Shown piece by piece: positions 1-9,725 of a DNA stretch of 64,000 nt. The notes under the pieces are model-generated. The model searched no databases and had not been told where the DNA came from. It saw only the letters and a list, made by a program, of their open reading frames with translations. The stretch is from Sordariomycetes sp. S80-01Y (lineage: Eukaryota; Ascomycota; Sordariomycetes). The DNA lies in NCBI GenBank assembly GCA_037042185.1, contig JAXQJY010000032.1:1488001-1552000 (forward strand), given 5' to 3'. How positions within the stretch are numbered: the stretch's first letter is position 1; each line of letters opens with the position of its first letter. Made by a program: the position numbers and the translations under genes.

Positions 1-266
1 TGAGGGCTGTCTGTGGGGGGCTCTACCATGGTGGGCTAAGTAGGGTAACTGACAGGTTATTTCAGTGTACGCGCAGAAACGAGTCTGGTCTGGCCGCCGT
101 CCCTGACGTCGAAGTCCGAAATATTTTTGGTGGATCGCCGCTCACCGAACGTGGGGTGCAGGCGGTGGTGGGGCACACCGAGCCAACCTTGACCGTCAAC
201 CTCGATTTTCCCTTCTTACTACCCTCATGTTAGCTAGTAAATCTCTCATAGCTTTCATGACTCATC
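1..266. other. 5' flank of uba4
   Basis: No gene is seen here. The stretch ends with a pyrimidine-rich leader just before the uba4 start codon and probably holds that gene's promoter and 5' UTR. Confidence 0.5.
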
Positions 267-1677
267 ATGGACGATATTGATCATCTCAGAAGAGAGATAG
301 CCGCCAAGGAATCCGAACTTGCAGACCTCAGATCCCAACTTGCCCTCGCCGAATCCTCGAAGCGAGCAGAGGATGAGGACGAACCGTCCAGCCCCTGGAA
401 ATGGCCGTTGAGCCGGGAGGAGTATGAGCGTTACGGACGGCAAATGGTTGTTCCCAGCTTTGGGCTCCCAGGTACTTTCCTCTGATTAATGTTCTATCCC
501 GGGACAAGCGCTGGGATCGGATGCACTAATCAAGTGTGCAGCTCAGCGAAAGCTACAGTCCGCTAAAGTCCTGATTGTTGGAGCAGGCGGCTTGGGGTGT
601 CCAGCAGCAGCCTATCTCGCAGGAGCCGGTGTCGGGACCCTGGGTATTATTGACGGCGATGAGGTTGAGACGAGTAATCTGCACCGGCAAATCGCCCATT
701 CCACCTCTAGGGTTGGGATGCCAAAGGTCCAGTCGCTTGTTACGTACCTGAAAGAGTTGAACCCCACGATCACATACCACGCCCATCACACACATCTCAC
801 AACGGACAACGCCGAGGATATCGTTGGTGAGTACGATGTAGTGCTTGACTGTACGGATCACCCCACGAGTCGTTACTTGATCAGCGACGTATGCGTGCTT
901 CTGAGGAAGAGGCTGGTCAGTGCCAGCGCATTCCAGGTCTCTGGCCAGCTCATTGTGCTAAACGACCCGCCGGGACGAGGCCCCTGCTACCGCTGTGTGT
1001 TCCCTAAGCCACCGCCGCCGGAGAGCGTCGTCGGCTGCGGGGAGGGTGGTATTCTGGGACCTGTGGTCGGGGTGATGGGCGTGTTGCAGGCGCTGGAGAC
1101 GATAAAAGTCATCACACGCCCCGAGGGGAAGGAGAGGGCGAATTTGATGCTCATTTTCAGCGCGATGAGCGACACACCCTTCAGGTCCGTGAAAATGAGG
1201 GGGCGGAGAAAGGATTGCTTTGCCTGCGGGGAGAAGCCGAGCTTGACGTTGGAGGGCATGAGAAGCTCAATGGACTATGTACAGTTCTGCGGTGTGCCGA
1301 GCCCGCTGAACCTGCTGCAGTCATGGGAGAGGATGTCAGCGGAGGAATATGACATGATGAGAAAGGACCATCCGAAGCACGTGCTGTTGGACGTGAGGGA
1401 AAAGGAGCACTTTGAGCTGTGCAATCTGGAGGGCTCGGTCAACATCCCGATAAGTCGTTTCACAAGCCACCGCGGAGACGATATCCCGCCATGGATCAGC
1501 GAGTCAATCCCCTCGGAGGGACCGATCTACGTCGTCTGCCGCGTAGGCAACGACTCCCAGATCGCCGCCCAGAAGCTCAAGGACATGGGGCTTGGGCAGG
1601 ACCGCCCGATAAAGGACATCAAGGGCGGCCTCAAAGCATGGAGAGATGACTTCGACCCCTCGATGCCGTTCACATAG
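267..1677 (+). CDS. uba4: Uba4/MOCS3 adenylyltransferase-sulfurtransferase
   Basis: This is the E1-like activator of the ubiquitin-like sulfur carrier Urm1, acting in the cytosol in tRNA wobble-uridine thiolation and protein urmylation (family knowledge). There are two exons, 267-471 and 542-1677. The 70-bp intron joins the codons to read FGLPAQRKLQSAKVLIVG, and the product is 446 aa. An N-terminal coiled helix is followed by the ThiF/E1 fold with the nucleotide loop GAGGLGC and the Asp-rich DGDEVETSNLHRQ segment. Two CxxC pairs (CYRC, CFAC) fit the zinc site. The C-terminal rhodanese domain carries the persulfide cysteine in VCRVGND. Domain order and length match the family fully. The gene converges on pam17 with 198 bp between the stops. 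Confidence 0.95.
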
Positions 1678-1875
1678 CATCGTAGGCAGAGACAATGAAG
1701 CAAACGATGTATGAAAAATTCGTCATTGACAAGGAGAGTGTTACCCGCGTATGAGTACATGTATCTGACAAAAATCACTGTGGTGCTACAAAGAGCGGAG
1801 GTCCCCCGTTTCCTTAGCTGCGCCGGTCCATAATACAGACGTCTATGAGAGGTGGTGTCATAGGCCAAAGGAGAC

Positions 1876-2656
1876 CTATATCAGGTTGGCGGACTTCTTG
1901 CGGTTGAAGGCGCGCTGGTCCTTGAGCCATTGCCTGTAGCCCTGAACGCTCTGGATCTTCTCGCCGTAGAAGTCGGGCACTTTCCAAATGTCAGCATGAC
2001 TGTCGGATTGGGAGAAAGGACAACGTTGACTCACCTGGGTTAGCAGCACTTGAGTTTGTCGGATCAACTCTGTTCTTCTTCACCCTTGCGAAGAACTCGG
2101 CCTCCTTCTGCTTGATTTGCCCCTTCAATCGCCTGTTCAGTAGGTAAAACACCTGACCTCCAATGCTTGGTCCAACCAACCATCCCACACCCGCAAACGC
2201 AACCGTCATCAAGCCCAGGCTGATGAAGGGATCCAACGGTATCATCTGCACGACCGGCTCCGCCAGCCCCGTCGGCAGCAGCGCCGCGCCCGCAGCGAAT
2301 CCCAGCAGGCCCGTCGTCGCGCTGAAGAAGACCTGAATTCGGCGGCGGCGCATGCGCAGCTTGAAGAAGCTGTTCCAGTCGAGCGGGATGGGAGCCCTGG
2401 CCGGGTCGGACGCTGGGTAGCTGTGGGGTGGGCTCTGGCTCTGCTGCTTGCGGGCGAGGTCGGCGGCGGTGCGGTGGGTGCCGGCGTCGATCTCCTTCTG
2501 GGCGGCGTCGGAGTGGTCGGTCCTCAGGCGCAGCTGCTGCTGCAGCATTGAGGTCGTGGCGGGAGCGCTGGTGAGGGTGGCTCGCGTGCAGTGGGCGTGG
2601 AGGCCGGCGGTGCGGACGGGCAGCCGCGCCATGAAGGTCTTGAGCGGCGCCGACAT
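1876..2656 (-). CDS. pam17: Pam17, TIM23 import-motor subunit
   Basis: Pam17 is an inner-membrane subunit of the presequence translocase-associated motor and helps drive matrix protein import. Exon 1 is 2656-2035 and exon 2 is 1979-1876, separated by a GTGAGT intron, giving 241 aa. The first ~60 residues are rich in Arg, Ser and Thr, as in a mitochondrial presequence. The core reads IPLDWNSFFKLRMRRRRIQ, followed by two membrane helices (about residues 113-132 and 148-168). The spliced C-terminus has the family motif PDFYGEKI and ends with QWLKDQRAF. Start and length fit the family. Confidence 0.93.
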
Positions 2657-3547
2657 GGCGATTGAGGGGAGGGGGTTGTCTCGAGGGTTCGCGGGATGGG
2701 GGATCGATGAGGGTGTCGAAGACGAGGCAGCGGTGGTGGGAGGCTGAGCTTGGATGGTTACGGCAAAATCTGGGGAGAGGTGAGGTTGGTGATCTCATGC
2801 GCGGACGGGCTGGGAAAAAACGGGTGGGTTACCGATGGGTGGAGCGCGTCATTGCGCGACAACTTGAAGCTCCAACTGAGCTACCCTGGACCTTCTGCGC
2901 ATATGCTTCGAACATCTCGACAACTGTTCAGGCAACCCACAGATATCTCAAACCCCGCATTAAGATCTACTGGAGACAAAGTTTTTATCAGGCACTAGAA
3001 ATGTGTTAGGAATTGTGTTTGTCGTCCTTGAGACGGAAATTATTCATCCAAATTCAAACAGCAAGCTCCCTAACGCTTTCGTTTGGGTGACTCTGGCATC
3101 GCTTAACCAAGCTTTGATGTCTTAACAGTTTTCACGCTTAGAGAAAAGGTGCCAATCAAGGAGCCTTGCTCTTCGTTTTTTATTTCATGAAGGTAGCAGC
3201 TCTTTTGTATTTAAAGACCCGCCGTTGATGAAGCTGTAGATTGTCAATTCTCTGTCTCATAACTGTGAAGGCCCAGAAGTGGGGCTGCGCAGGTGCTAGC
3301 GGTGCTCTATCAACGGCTTGGCTGGACCTCTTTAAGTCGCGACTTAGCTTTGACCATCCTAATCGCCTCCAACATACGCATGTGATCTTTACTCCCAACA
3401 GTCGATACGATTACTGCATGTTGCGCGAAGGGTCGCCCTTCCTGCGCGTTTACCCACTCTCACATAGTCGACCAACGCCGTGAGACGACAGCGATCTCGT
3501 CAAATACCAACCATGTACGCGACAGGAAACACGCGCCCGATCCCACG
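2657..3547. other. divergent promoter region, pam17 / chromodomain gene
   Basis: About 890 bp lie between two divergent genes. Only short overlapping ORFs with no recognisable product are present. It most likely holds both promoters and 5' UTRs. Confidence 0.5.
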
Positions 3548-5215
3548 ATGGCTACACCTCGACCACAGCTACCGCAAAGAAGTAGCACAAGCAGCGCCCG
3601 CGCTCACGAGACCGCGGACCCGAGGAAAGGCACCGTGGTGATAGAGCTGCGACCCTCGCAGGAATACATACCCAACAGCGGTCCGCCACCCGGGGCAATC
3701 ACACCTGCACCCCCCCACGACTCGACCGGCTATATCATCGAGCGGATATTCCTCCCTCCAGACGGCCGCGGGAAAGATGGAGAGCCAAAACCTCGAAGAC
3801 CAACTTACATCGTGGGGTGGCGAGATCTGCTAGGCGCCCGCCTTCTGGTGCCAGCGATGGACATACTTGACTATGTCTCTCCTTGGGAAGTAGAGCAATG
3901 GGAAGAGGAGCATGAGGAGAAGCTGAGCGAGGAGAGGCGCAAGGTCGAGGAGGAGAAGCAGAGGGCCAAGCAAGCTCTGGCCTTGCCCTCAACATCGCAG
4001 CCGCAACAACAGCCGAAGAAGAGGGGACGGAAGCCAAAGAAGACAGGCATAGAGACCGCGGCGGTAGCGGAGTTGGAACCCGAAGATGGTGATGCCATGC
4101 ATCTCAAGGGCGGTGCGATGAGCTTCACACCTCAGAAGCCGCAGCTCGTTGACCTTGCGGGGCTGTCCAGTGCTGATGGGACCCCTTCGAGACAATTGAC
4201 AGCTGAAGAAGACGAAGCTGTCCATGCTAGGGCGAAGTCGGATACAGCGGAAGACGTGGAGCACTATAATGCGGTGGAAGATGACATGGACCTCGCTGAA
4301 GGCCTAGGCGACTTCGTCTCCGACTTCGGAAACTCGCAAGGCGGCTTGGGAAGCCTGCCCCCTTTGGAGCTGCAGCACACAAACCCCTATGCAAATGTCG
4401 CTCCGAAGCCTATCCTTAGCAGGCCGGCCGTCGAAACTCAGTCACGGAGCAGCGTGTCCTCGTGGGTGACGGCAGGCACGTCGCCACATAAGACGCCCAA
4501 ACCTCAAGCAGTAGATGATCCTGAAGCAGGCGCCATAAAAACGCCAGACTTGAGCGATGATCTACCACAGAAGCACGAGCTGGAATGGGCTGCTCAATCT
4601 CCACAACCTGTGAAGTCGACAGCCACGAAGCCGAAGAAGCAACGCCGGAAGTCGGAGGTAGAAGGCAAGCAATCCCAGCCGAAAAAGCGAAAACGAGAGA
4701 CCGAAGGTCCGCAGGCAGTCGAAGTAGAAGGTGAGCAACAATGGGTCGTTAAAAGACTTGAGGACGCCCAGCTCTACGACGTCGAAGGTGTGGGCCTGGT
4801 ACGCTACTTCAAAGTCTTGTGGGAGGGCGACTGGCCACCAGATCAAAATCCTTCGTGGGAGCCCGAGGAGAATCTGCCACCAGCTTTGGTCAGGAACTTT
4901 GACAAGCGAAGCAAAGACCGACCAACCTCGAGGCAGAAGCATAGGAAGAAGGTCCAGAAGAAGACCATGAAGCAGACAACGCTGTCATGGGGTGATGGCA
5001 AGAAGTACGACAGTGTCAGCCACGCTTTTGCTGGAGATGAGGACATAGACTCCCCGGCTCCGAAGGAGGAAACCCGGGAGCCGACGGATAAAATGCAAGA
5101 CCACGACGAAGTTGACGAGGAGACCGACCAGTTTCTAGTAGTGGACCGAGACCAGGGCAGCGGCACCAATCTGGGACTCCCCTGGAGTGGTCAGCGAAAT
5201 GCCATTCTTGGATGA
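3548..5215 (+). CDS. chromodomain / AT-hook nuclear protein
   Basis: The product is an intronless 555-aa protein, probably a chromatin reader. A canonical chromodomain lies at about residues 396-455: QWVVKRLEDAQLYDV, then YFKVLWEGDWPP and PSWEPEENLP, with the aromatic residues expected for a methyl-lysine cage. An AT-hook-like basic patch (KKRGRKPKK) is at about 157-166. A second, divergent chromo-like segment lies at about 60-115 (GYIIERIF, YIVGWRDL, SPWEVEQWEE), followed by a charged Glu/Lys coiled coil. The rest is low-complexity and acidic or basic. The architecture recalls fungal chromodomain partners of HP1/HDAC complexes such as Neurospora CDP-2, but I cannot prove orthology. The ATG at 3548 is the first in frame. 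Confidence 0.8.
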   Translation: MATPRPQLPQRSSTSSARAHETADPRKGTVVIELRPSQEYIPNSGPPPGAITPAPPHDSTGYIIERIFLPPDGRGKDGEPKPRRPTYIVGWRDLLGARLLVPAMDILDYVSPWEVEQWEEEHEEKLSEERRKVEEEKQRAKQALALPSTSQPQQQPKKRGRKPKKTGIETAAVAELEPEDGDAMHLKGGAMSFTPQKPQLVDLAGLSSADGTPSRQLTAEEDEAVHARAKSDTAEDVEHYNAVEDDMDLAEGLGDFVSDFGNSQGGLGSLPPLELQHTNPYANVAPKPILSRPAVETQSRSSVSSWVTAGTSPHKTPKPQAVDDPEAGAIKTPDLSDDLPQKHELEWAAQSPQPVKSTATKPKKQRRKSEVEGKQSQPKKRKRETEGPQAVEVEGEQQWVVKRLEDAQLYDVEGVGLVRYFKVLWEGDWPPDQNPSWEPEENLPPALVRNFDKRSKDRPTSRQKHRKKVQKKTMKQTTLSWGDGKKYDSVSHAFAGDEDIDSPAPKEETREPTDKMQDHDEVDEETDQFLVVDRDQGSGTNLGLPWSGQRNAILG

Positions 5216-5882
5216 GGCGCTCTAACAGCTTATCTGGAGCTGTATTCGATAGATAGACTATTCAAAGACCGAGCCCCCCCGGCTGCCATCAGATTAATGA
5301 GCTACGTTTGTATGATAATATGATCACAATTTTAACCTTGCAAGTGAGTGACGCTCTGTAGGCGCTAGGCAACCTCTGTGTCCAGGGAGAAAGGGGAGGT
5401 TACAGGAAATGTACAGGATGTCACTCATAAACCTCAGGTCGGTTATTACTCTATTCACGTGCTCCAGGCTGAAATATGCCCTAGAAGAGATCCCCCACTT
5501 TCCATTTAACCAGCATTCCATATGCAGGATTCCTTGAACGCCTCGCTGAATCCAGTGCCTCGTTGTTGCTTCCCGTCAACATGTCCAGACAAGCTTCTCT
5601 CACCAAGCGCCTTGCAATCTGTGAAGTACCTCCACGCCATGATGCGATCCAAATTCCAAGCCAGATCTTGACCAATGGCGGTATCATTCTGAGGCCACGC
5701 CGAGACCACAATGTCGTGTAGAAACATACAGCACCACGGGTTCCCTTTTCCGATCCAAGTCTTGGTCTCTTGCCGGGTAAACTCCATTGCATGTCGCGAA
5801 ATTGAGCGTTATGCTTCAGCTACCGTGACCCCCAGTAACTGCAATGTCTTTCTGGAAATGCTGCGCTCGTCGAGAGGTCTAC
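5216..5882. other. convergent intergenic region
   Basis: The stretch lies between two convergent stop codons. Two overlapping minus-strand ORFs of about 100 aa (5481-5792) have no recognisable domain and look like chance. I read it as the 3' UTRs of both neighbours. Confidence 0.4.
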
Positions 5883-7520
5883 CTAGAGGGGGGTGTACAT
5901 GCCAACTCGGACCGGAGAGGTCACAATATCCTCTCTCTTTTCAGTAACCCATCGGTAGTTGAAACGGTGACGGAGGTGGGGAGGCAATCCGATCGTCTCG
6001 CTGAGGCAGTTGTCCAAGCTGCGCGACTTCAAACCCCATTCAGCCTTCATTCTGACATGGGCGCGGTACTTAGCCACCGGTATCATGAGAGCCAGTTGTT
6101 CGACGGACGGGGGCGCGTTGTCGATGTTGAAGGAATTTTCATCATCATTATTCTCGAAACTCTGGTCAGACGTCTGTCCTACGGCAGAGGAAGTGGTGCT
6201 GCTCGTGTCCGCCATGGAACCATCTTCGTCGACTGGACTGCGCGGTTCGAAGTTGCCCGCGATGTAATCCTGGACGACTTCGGCGACAGGCGACTTCTTG
6301 AGATCACAACCGTACTCGCAGTTGCCGTCACACTGCGATCCCATTCGCTGCCTATGCTTGACGACTTCGGCGTATGCGTGGAGACGGCTCAGGTTGTTGG
6401 AGTGCTCGGCCTCCTCGCGAAACCAACGATCCCATGTCTGATTCCACTCAAGAGTTCCGATCGTAGCCTGCATGCATTCGACAATCTCTTGCATCTCTGA
6501 CGGGACGTTCCAGGACCAGCCATGGCGGTAGATGAAATCACAGCTCTTTAGCATGTCCCATTGTTCTTCTGCATTGCGAGGCTCGACATCGCCGTGCTTC
6601 ATGCATGGGTGTACGTTTGCGGGCCAGTTGATCGAGTAGGGCAAGCAGTTGAGGCAGTCGACCTCATTATCGGAGATGAAGGGCGTGTAAGCGGGCGCTT
6701 CTAGAAGATCGTCGGCTTGACCGTCGCAGGGGTCCTTGACGAAGGTAACCATGGGCTGCTCAGCGCTGGCCTGGCGAAGGGCTCCGGGATTGTCTGTGAA
6801 GATGGGCTTGGATTGCCAATAGGGCATCCCCAGCTCGAGGAGGCGATTCTTCGCGTGCACCGCGGCGCGGATAGAGGTAAACTCCACGTCGAGAGCTGCT
6901 GTTTCTTTGTCGTAATCGGCGTGGATCACCTCGCGCATACCGACGCAGGTGAGCAAGAAGCAGACGGAGGTGATGGGAACGGAGCTCACGCGCAGGACGC
7001 GAGTAAATCCCTTAGTGAAGAGCTCGACGTTGGCACACAGAGAGGGGTCGGTCCTTGCGATCGGGTACGCGTAGGCAAAGCCAGGCATACCAGGAGTCCT
7101 GTCGCGGACTTCGAAAGTAGAGTTGTTCGACGGATAGCCTTCAAGGCAGAGGTTGACGCCCCAGACCCTCACGAACTCGAGGAAGGCTCTGGCAGACTCA
7201 TTCTTCGCAAAGACGACGGAGCCGAGGCACATTCGGTAGCTCAGGAAAGGCTGGCCATCGGGCATTGGTGCTTTGATGTCCATCTTGATAACATCCACAA
7301 TGCCACCTACTCCCCGAACGGCGGAGAGGAGTTGGCGAATGGGTGTCTCGCGAAATAGGTCGCCGATCCAGACTCGGTTGGAGATCTCATCAGGGATGAA
7401 GATGGGCGGAAGATTCCTCCTGCTCATGAGCTTGCGGGTGTCCTCGTACTGCCTCATGTAGATGTCGGGACGGATGACAGGCTTAGAGGCCTCAGTGGCT
7501 TCCTCGATCTTAGGCGCCAT
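5883..7520 (-). CDS. RRM-like protein of unknown function
   Basis: The product is 545 aa. The open frame extends upstream to 7730 but contains no ATG before 7520, so the start is MAPKIEEATE. Two RRM-like modules are visible. The first (about residues 45-125) has RNP2-like VWIGDL and RNP1-like GSVVFAKN, with the helix ESARAFLEF following. The second (about 170-250) starts FTRVLRVSSVP and includes the DVEFTSIRAAVHAK strand-helix. Downstream come a DCLNC pair, a helical middle, a short Cys cluster (QCDGNCEYGC, near 420) and an acidic Ser/Asp/Asn linker. A role in RNA binding is inferred from fold resemblance only. I do not recognise the family by name. Confidence 0.7.
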   Translation of the reverse strand: MAPKIEEATEASKPVIRPDIYMRQYEDTRKLMSRRNLPPIFIPDEISNRVWIGDLFRETPIRQLLSAVRGVGGIVDVIKMDIKAPMPDGQPFLSYRMCLGSVVFAKNESARAFLEFVRVWGVNLCLEGYPSNNSTFEVRDRTPGMPGFAYAYPIARTDPSLCANVELFTKGFTRVLRVSSVPITSVCFLLTCVGMREVIHADYDKETAALDVEFTSIRAAVHAKNRLLELGMPYWQSKPIFTDNPGALRQASAEQPMVTFVKDPCDGQADDLLEAPAYTPFISDNEVDCLNCLPYSINWPANVHPCMKHGDVEPRNAEEQWDMLKSCDFIYRHGWSWNVPSEMQEIVECMQATIGTLEWNQTWDRWFREEAEHSNNLSRLHAYAEVVKHRQRMGSQCDGNCEYGCDLKKSPVAEVVQDYIAGNFEPRSPVDEDGSMADTSSTTSSAVGQTSDQSFENNDDENSFNIDNAPPSVEQLALMIPVAKYRAHVRMKAEWGLKSRSLDNCLSETIGLPPHLRHRFNYRWVTEKREDIVTSPVRVGMYTPL

Positions 7521-9317
7521 CGTGGAGGTTAGGTCGAAGTGGTAATCTGCCGACGGTTGCACTGCACAGTAGTCAGTCACGAACTGGTTTAACCCGCTAC
7601 AGAAAAGTGGGCGACAGCGATGCCCTGATCCGTGAAGGAATAACCAGGCGGTGGCTAGGGAAAAGGAGAGAAGTACTAGGTGTGAGGCCGACAATAGAAG
7701 CAATTCATGAACATACCTTTCTTTGTTCAAGAGGATTCAGGAAATCGCAAAAGGTGTTCTTTAGGCTTTGTTGGCTTAGTTAGTGAAAGTGAACAAGCTC
7801 TTGCTGCTGGCAGACAAACGAGTGCTTGAACTACCGTGGGCCAGTTGCAGATTGACAAGTTGAGGATGAGGGGACTCTTTGGTTACGAAGAGTGTTGATC
7901 AGAGCGCGATGGTGTACTCCTTTCTTGGGTAGCAGTCAAGCGCTCTAAGCCTATTGAGGAGAAGGATGAGGGTCCGTACTTTGTGTTTGCCGGTAGCGAA
8001 GTGCTCAAACGAATACGGAGGAAGGTTAGTAGACTTGGAGCGCCGGATGAAGCTAATCAGAACTCCGATCAGCTCCAGTGGTGCAGAAGCTGAGTTCAGG
8101 ATACTCTTCAGACGAAGAGAAGGCAAGAACTGAGTAGGAGAGAAGAATAAGAGGAGCGTGGAGGATGGAAGACAAGGGGAAGGAACAAGGCCAAGGTTGA
8201 AGTGCGCACATCAGACGTTTAAGGGGTGTCGCGCGGTGGGCTTTCGACCAGGTGGCTAAGAGTATGTGTGGCGGGTATGCATCCAGGCTCTGGTGCCGGG
8301 TTGGAGGCCTTATCAGGCTCCCGGGCAATGGTGTTTCTGCTGTTCGCAACTGCCAGGAGGCTGGCAGGCAGGCAACTAGCAGTTGCATAGCATAGATGAA
8401 CCCGCAGACAGCAAGCCCCGCAAGTCCTATCTTCTACGAGTGTTCCAAGCACAAAGCCAAAATCCTATTGAACACGCCCTCTGACAGACTTTCCTAGTGG
8501 GCGTTCTGGACTATGTGTAATGAAAAATGGGGGTTGACTTTGGCAACTAACGATTCCACGATTCAAGCCCTCCAGTATGGTTCAATAGCTCATAGACCGC
8601 AAGATTTGTGAACGGTTGATCTAAAAAGCCTCTACTCAAAAGGCCACACGTACTACTGCTGTTCGTCCCAATTCATTTATACTTCGAATGTTGAGCTTGG
8701 CTATTTCCTAGCCATCGGGCGTTGAAGCAAGACCGGCTGACATACTAGGACACACATACACAACATGAGATGCGACAACGTTCAACGCCATCCACACTCA
8801 GAATCCGAGACTGGTCTCCGTCTTTGAAGCTACGAGTGCTTGTCACACGAGCCGAAAATTTCATCCGCCCTGTATGGTGTATTGGTGGAGTTACTACACT
8901 ACGGTCCTTGGCGACCTTGTTTAATCCCGTCTGCGGCCAGGGAGCTCATTAACGCCTCATACGCAAGGAACTGTTCACATATGTCGCTGGACGGGCACAA
9001 GCCCTCGGCGCGTCAGGATTGGAGCCTCATTTTAAGCAGGTGGAACATCACACGAACAAACAAGTAAATAATTACGCTATCCGATACAGTACCCCGATAC
9101 ACCATATCTTTTCCCTTATGCAAAGCCCGTGAGTACTCCTTGTCCCCTCAATCCGCGAATACGTTCCGAGAACTGTTGGTGTACAAACGATCATGTTTAT
9201 CGGCGCAAGCCATCTCTTGGCCTCAGGTTTTGCCACTTCCCGAAGACTCGCTACACGTACACCGCGCATAGTATCCAAAAATGGTGCTGCTCGCTTCATA
9301 AAAATATCTTCTCAGCC
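7521..9317. other. intergenic, 1.8 kb
   Basis: This holds the promoter of the RRM-like gene. Minus-strand ORFs around 7900-8450 lack any recognisable domain. A small nested inverted repeat lies at 8346-8386: 8-bp arms GCAACTGC/GCAGTTGC enclose TGCCAG/CTGGCA. Nothing else stands out. Confidence 0.4.
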
Positions 9318-9725
9318 TCAAACATAGTACCTTCTGCCCCTTCCACTGTGTCCCGAACTCTCCTTGTAGTACGCGGCCGGCGGCACATCCAAGTCGACAG
9401 ACCTTCTTCGACTGTGGCTCCTTCGCTTGCTCCTATGCCGCCTCCGATGCTCCGGCTCGACATGCCTGAACACCTTCTCCCGATCTCCCGCGGGTGGCGC
9501 ACCGAGGTTGAGACACGATCGAATGAGCCAGAGAAGTAGCAGAGTGCCTGCCACTGTGCCGATAACGATGCCGGCAATTTCGCCGCCTCCGAGAGAGGTT
9601 CCGCCCGAGGAATCGCAGGTGACTGTTTCTTGAGACTGGCGAGCCTCAATTGTTGGCGAGGCTTCCGTCACAGGGGTGGATGATTCTGGCAACGGGAGGC
9701 CATTGGCGGGTGGGTAGGGGGCCAT
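9318..9725 (-). CDS. small single-pass membrane protein
   Basis: The product is a 135-aa protein of unknown function. The first ~45 residues are Pro/Ser/Thr-rich with no clear signal peptide. One hydrophobic helix follows at about residues 49-71 (EIAGIVIGTVAGTLLLLWLI), with a glycine-rich entry typical of fungal one-pass proteins. The tail is strongly basic (RRRHRSKRRSHSRRRS) and ends in Tyr-rich GRRYYV. The helix and basic tail suggest a membrane anchor with the C-terminus in the cytosol. Many fungal one-pass proteins have this look, and I cannot assign a role. An upstream exon carrying a signal sequence is possible. Confidence 0.6.
   Translation of the reverse strand: MAPYPPANGLPLPESSTPVTEASPTIEARQSQETVTCDSSGGTSLGGGEIAGIVIGTVAGTLLLLWLIRSCLNLGAPPAGDREKVFRHVEPEHRRRHRSKRRSHSRRRSVDLDVPPAAYYKESSGHSGRGRRYYV

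Noticed and set aside
2662-3009. 115-codon plus-strand frame in the pam17 upstream region
   Set aside because: Partly mirrors the pam17 leader region and shows no domain.
7899-8452. Overlapping minus-strand frames of 75-111 codons
   Set aside because: No recognisable product and no conserved start; they lie in the upstream region of the RRM-like gene.
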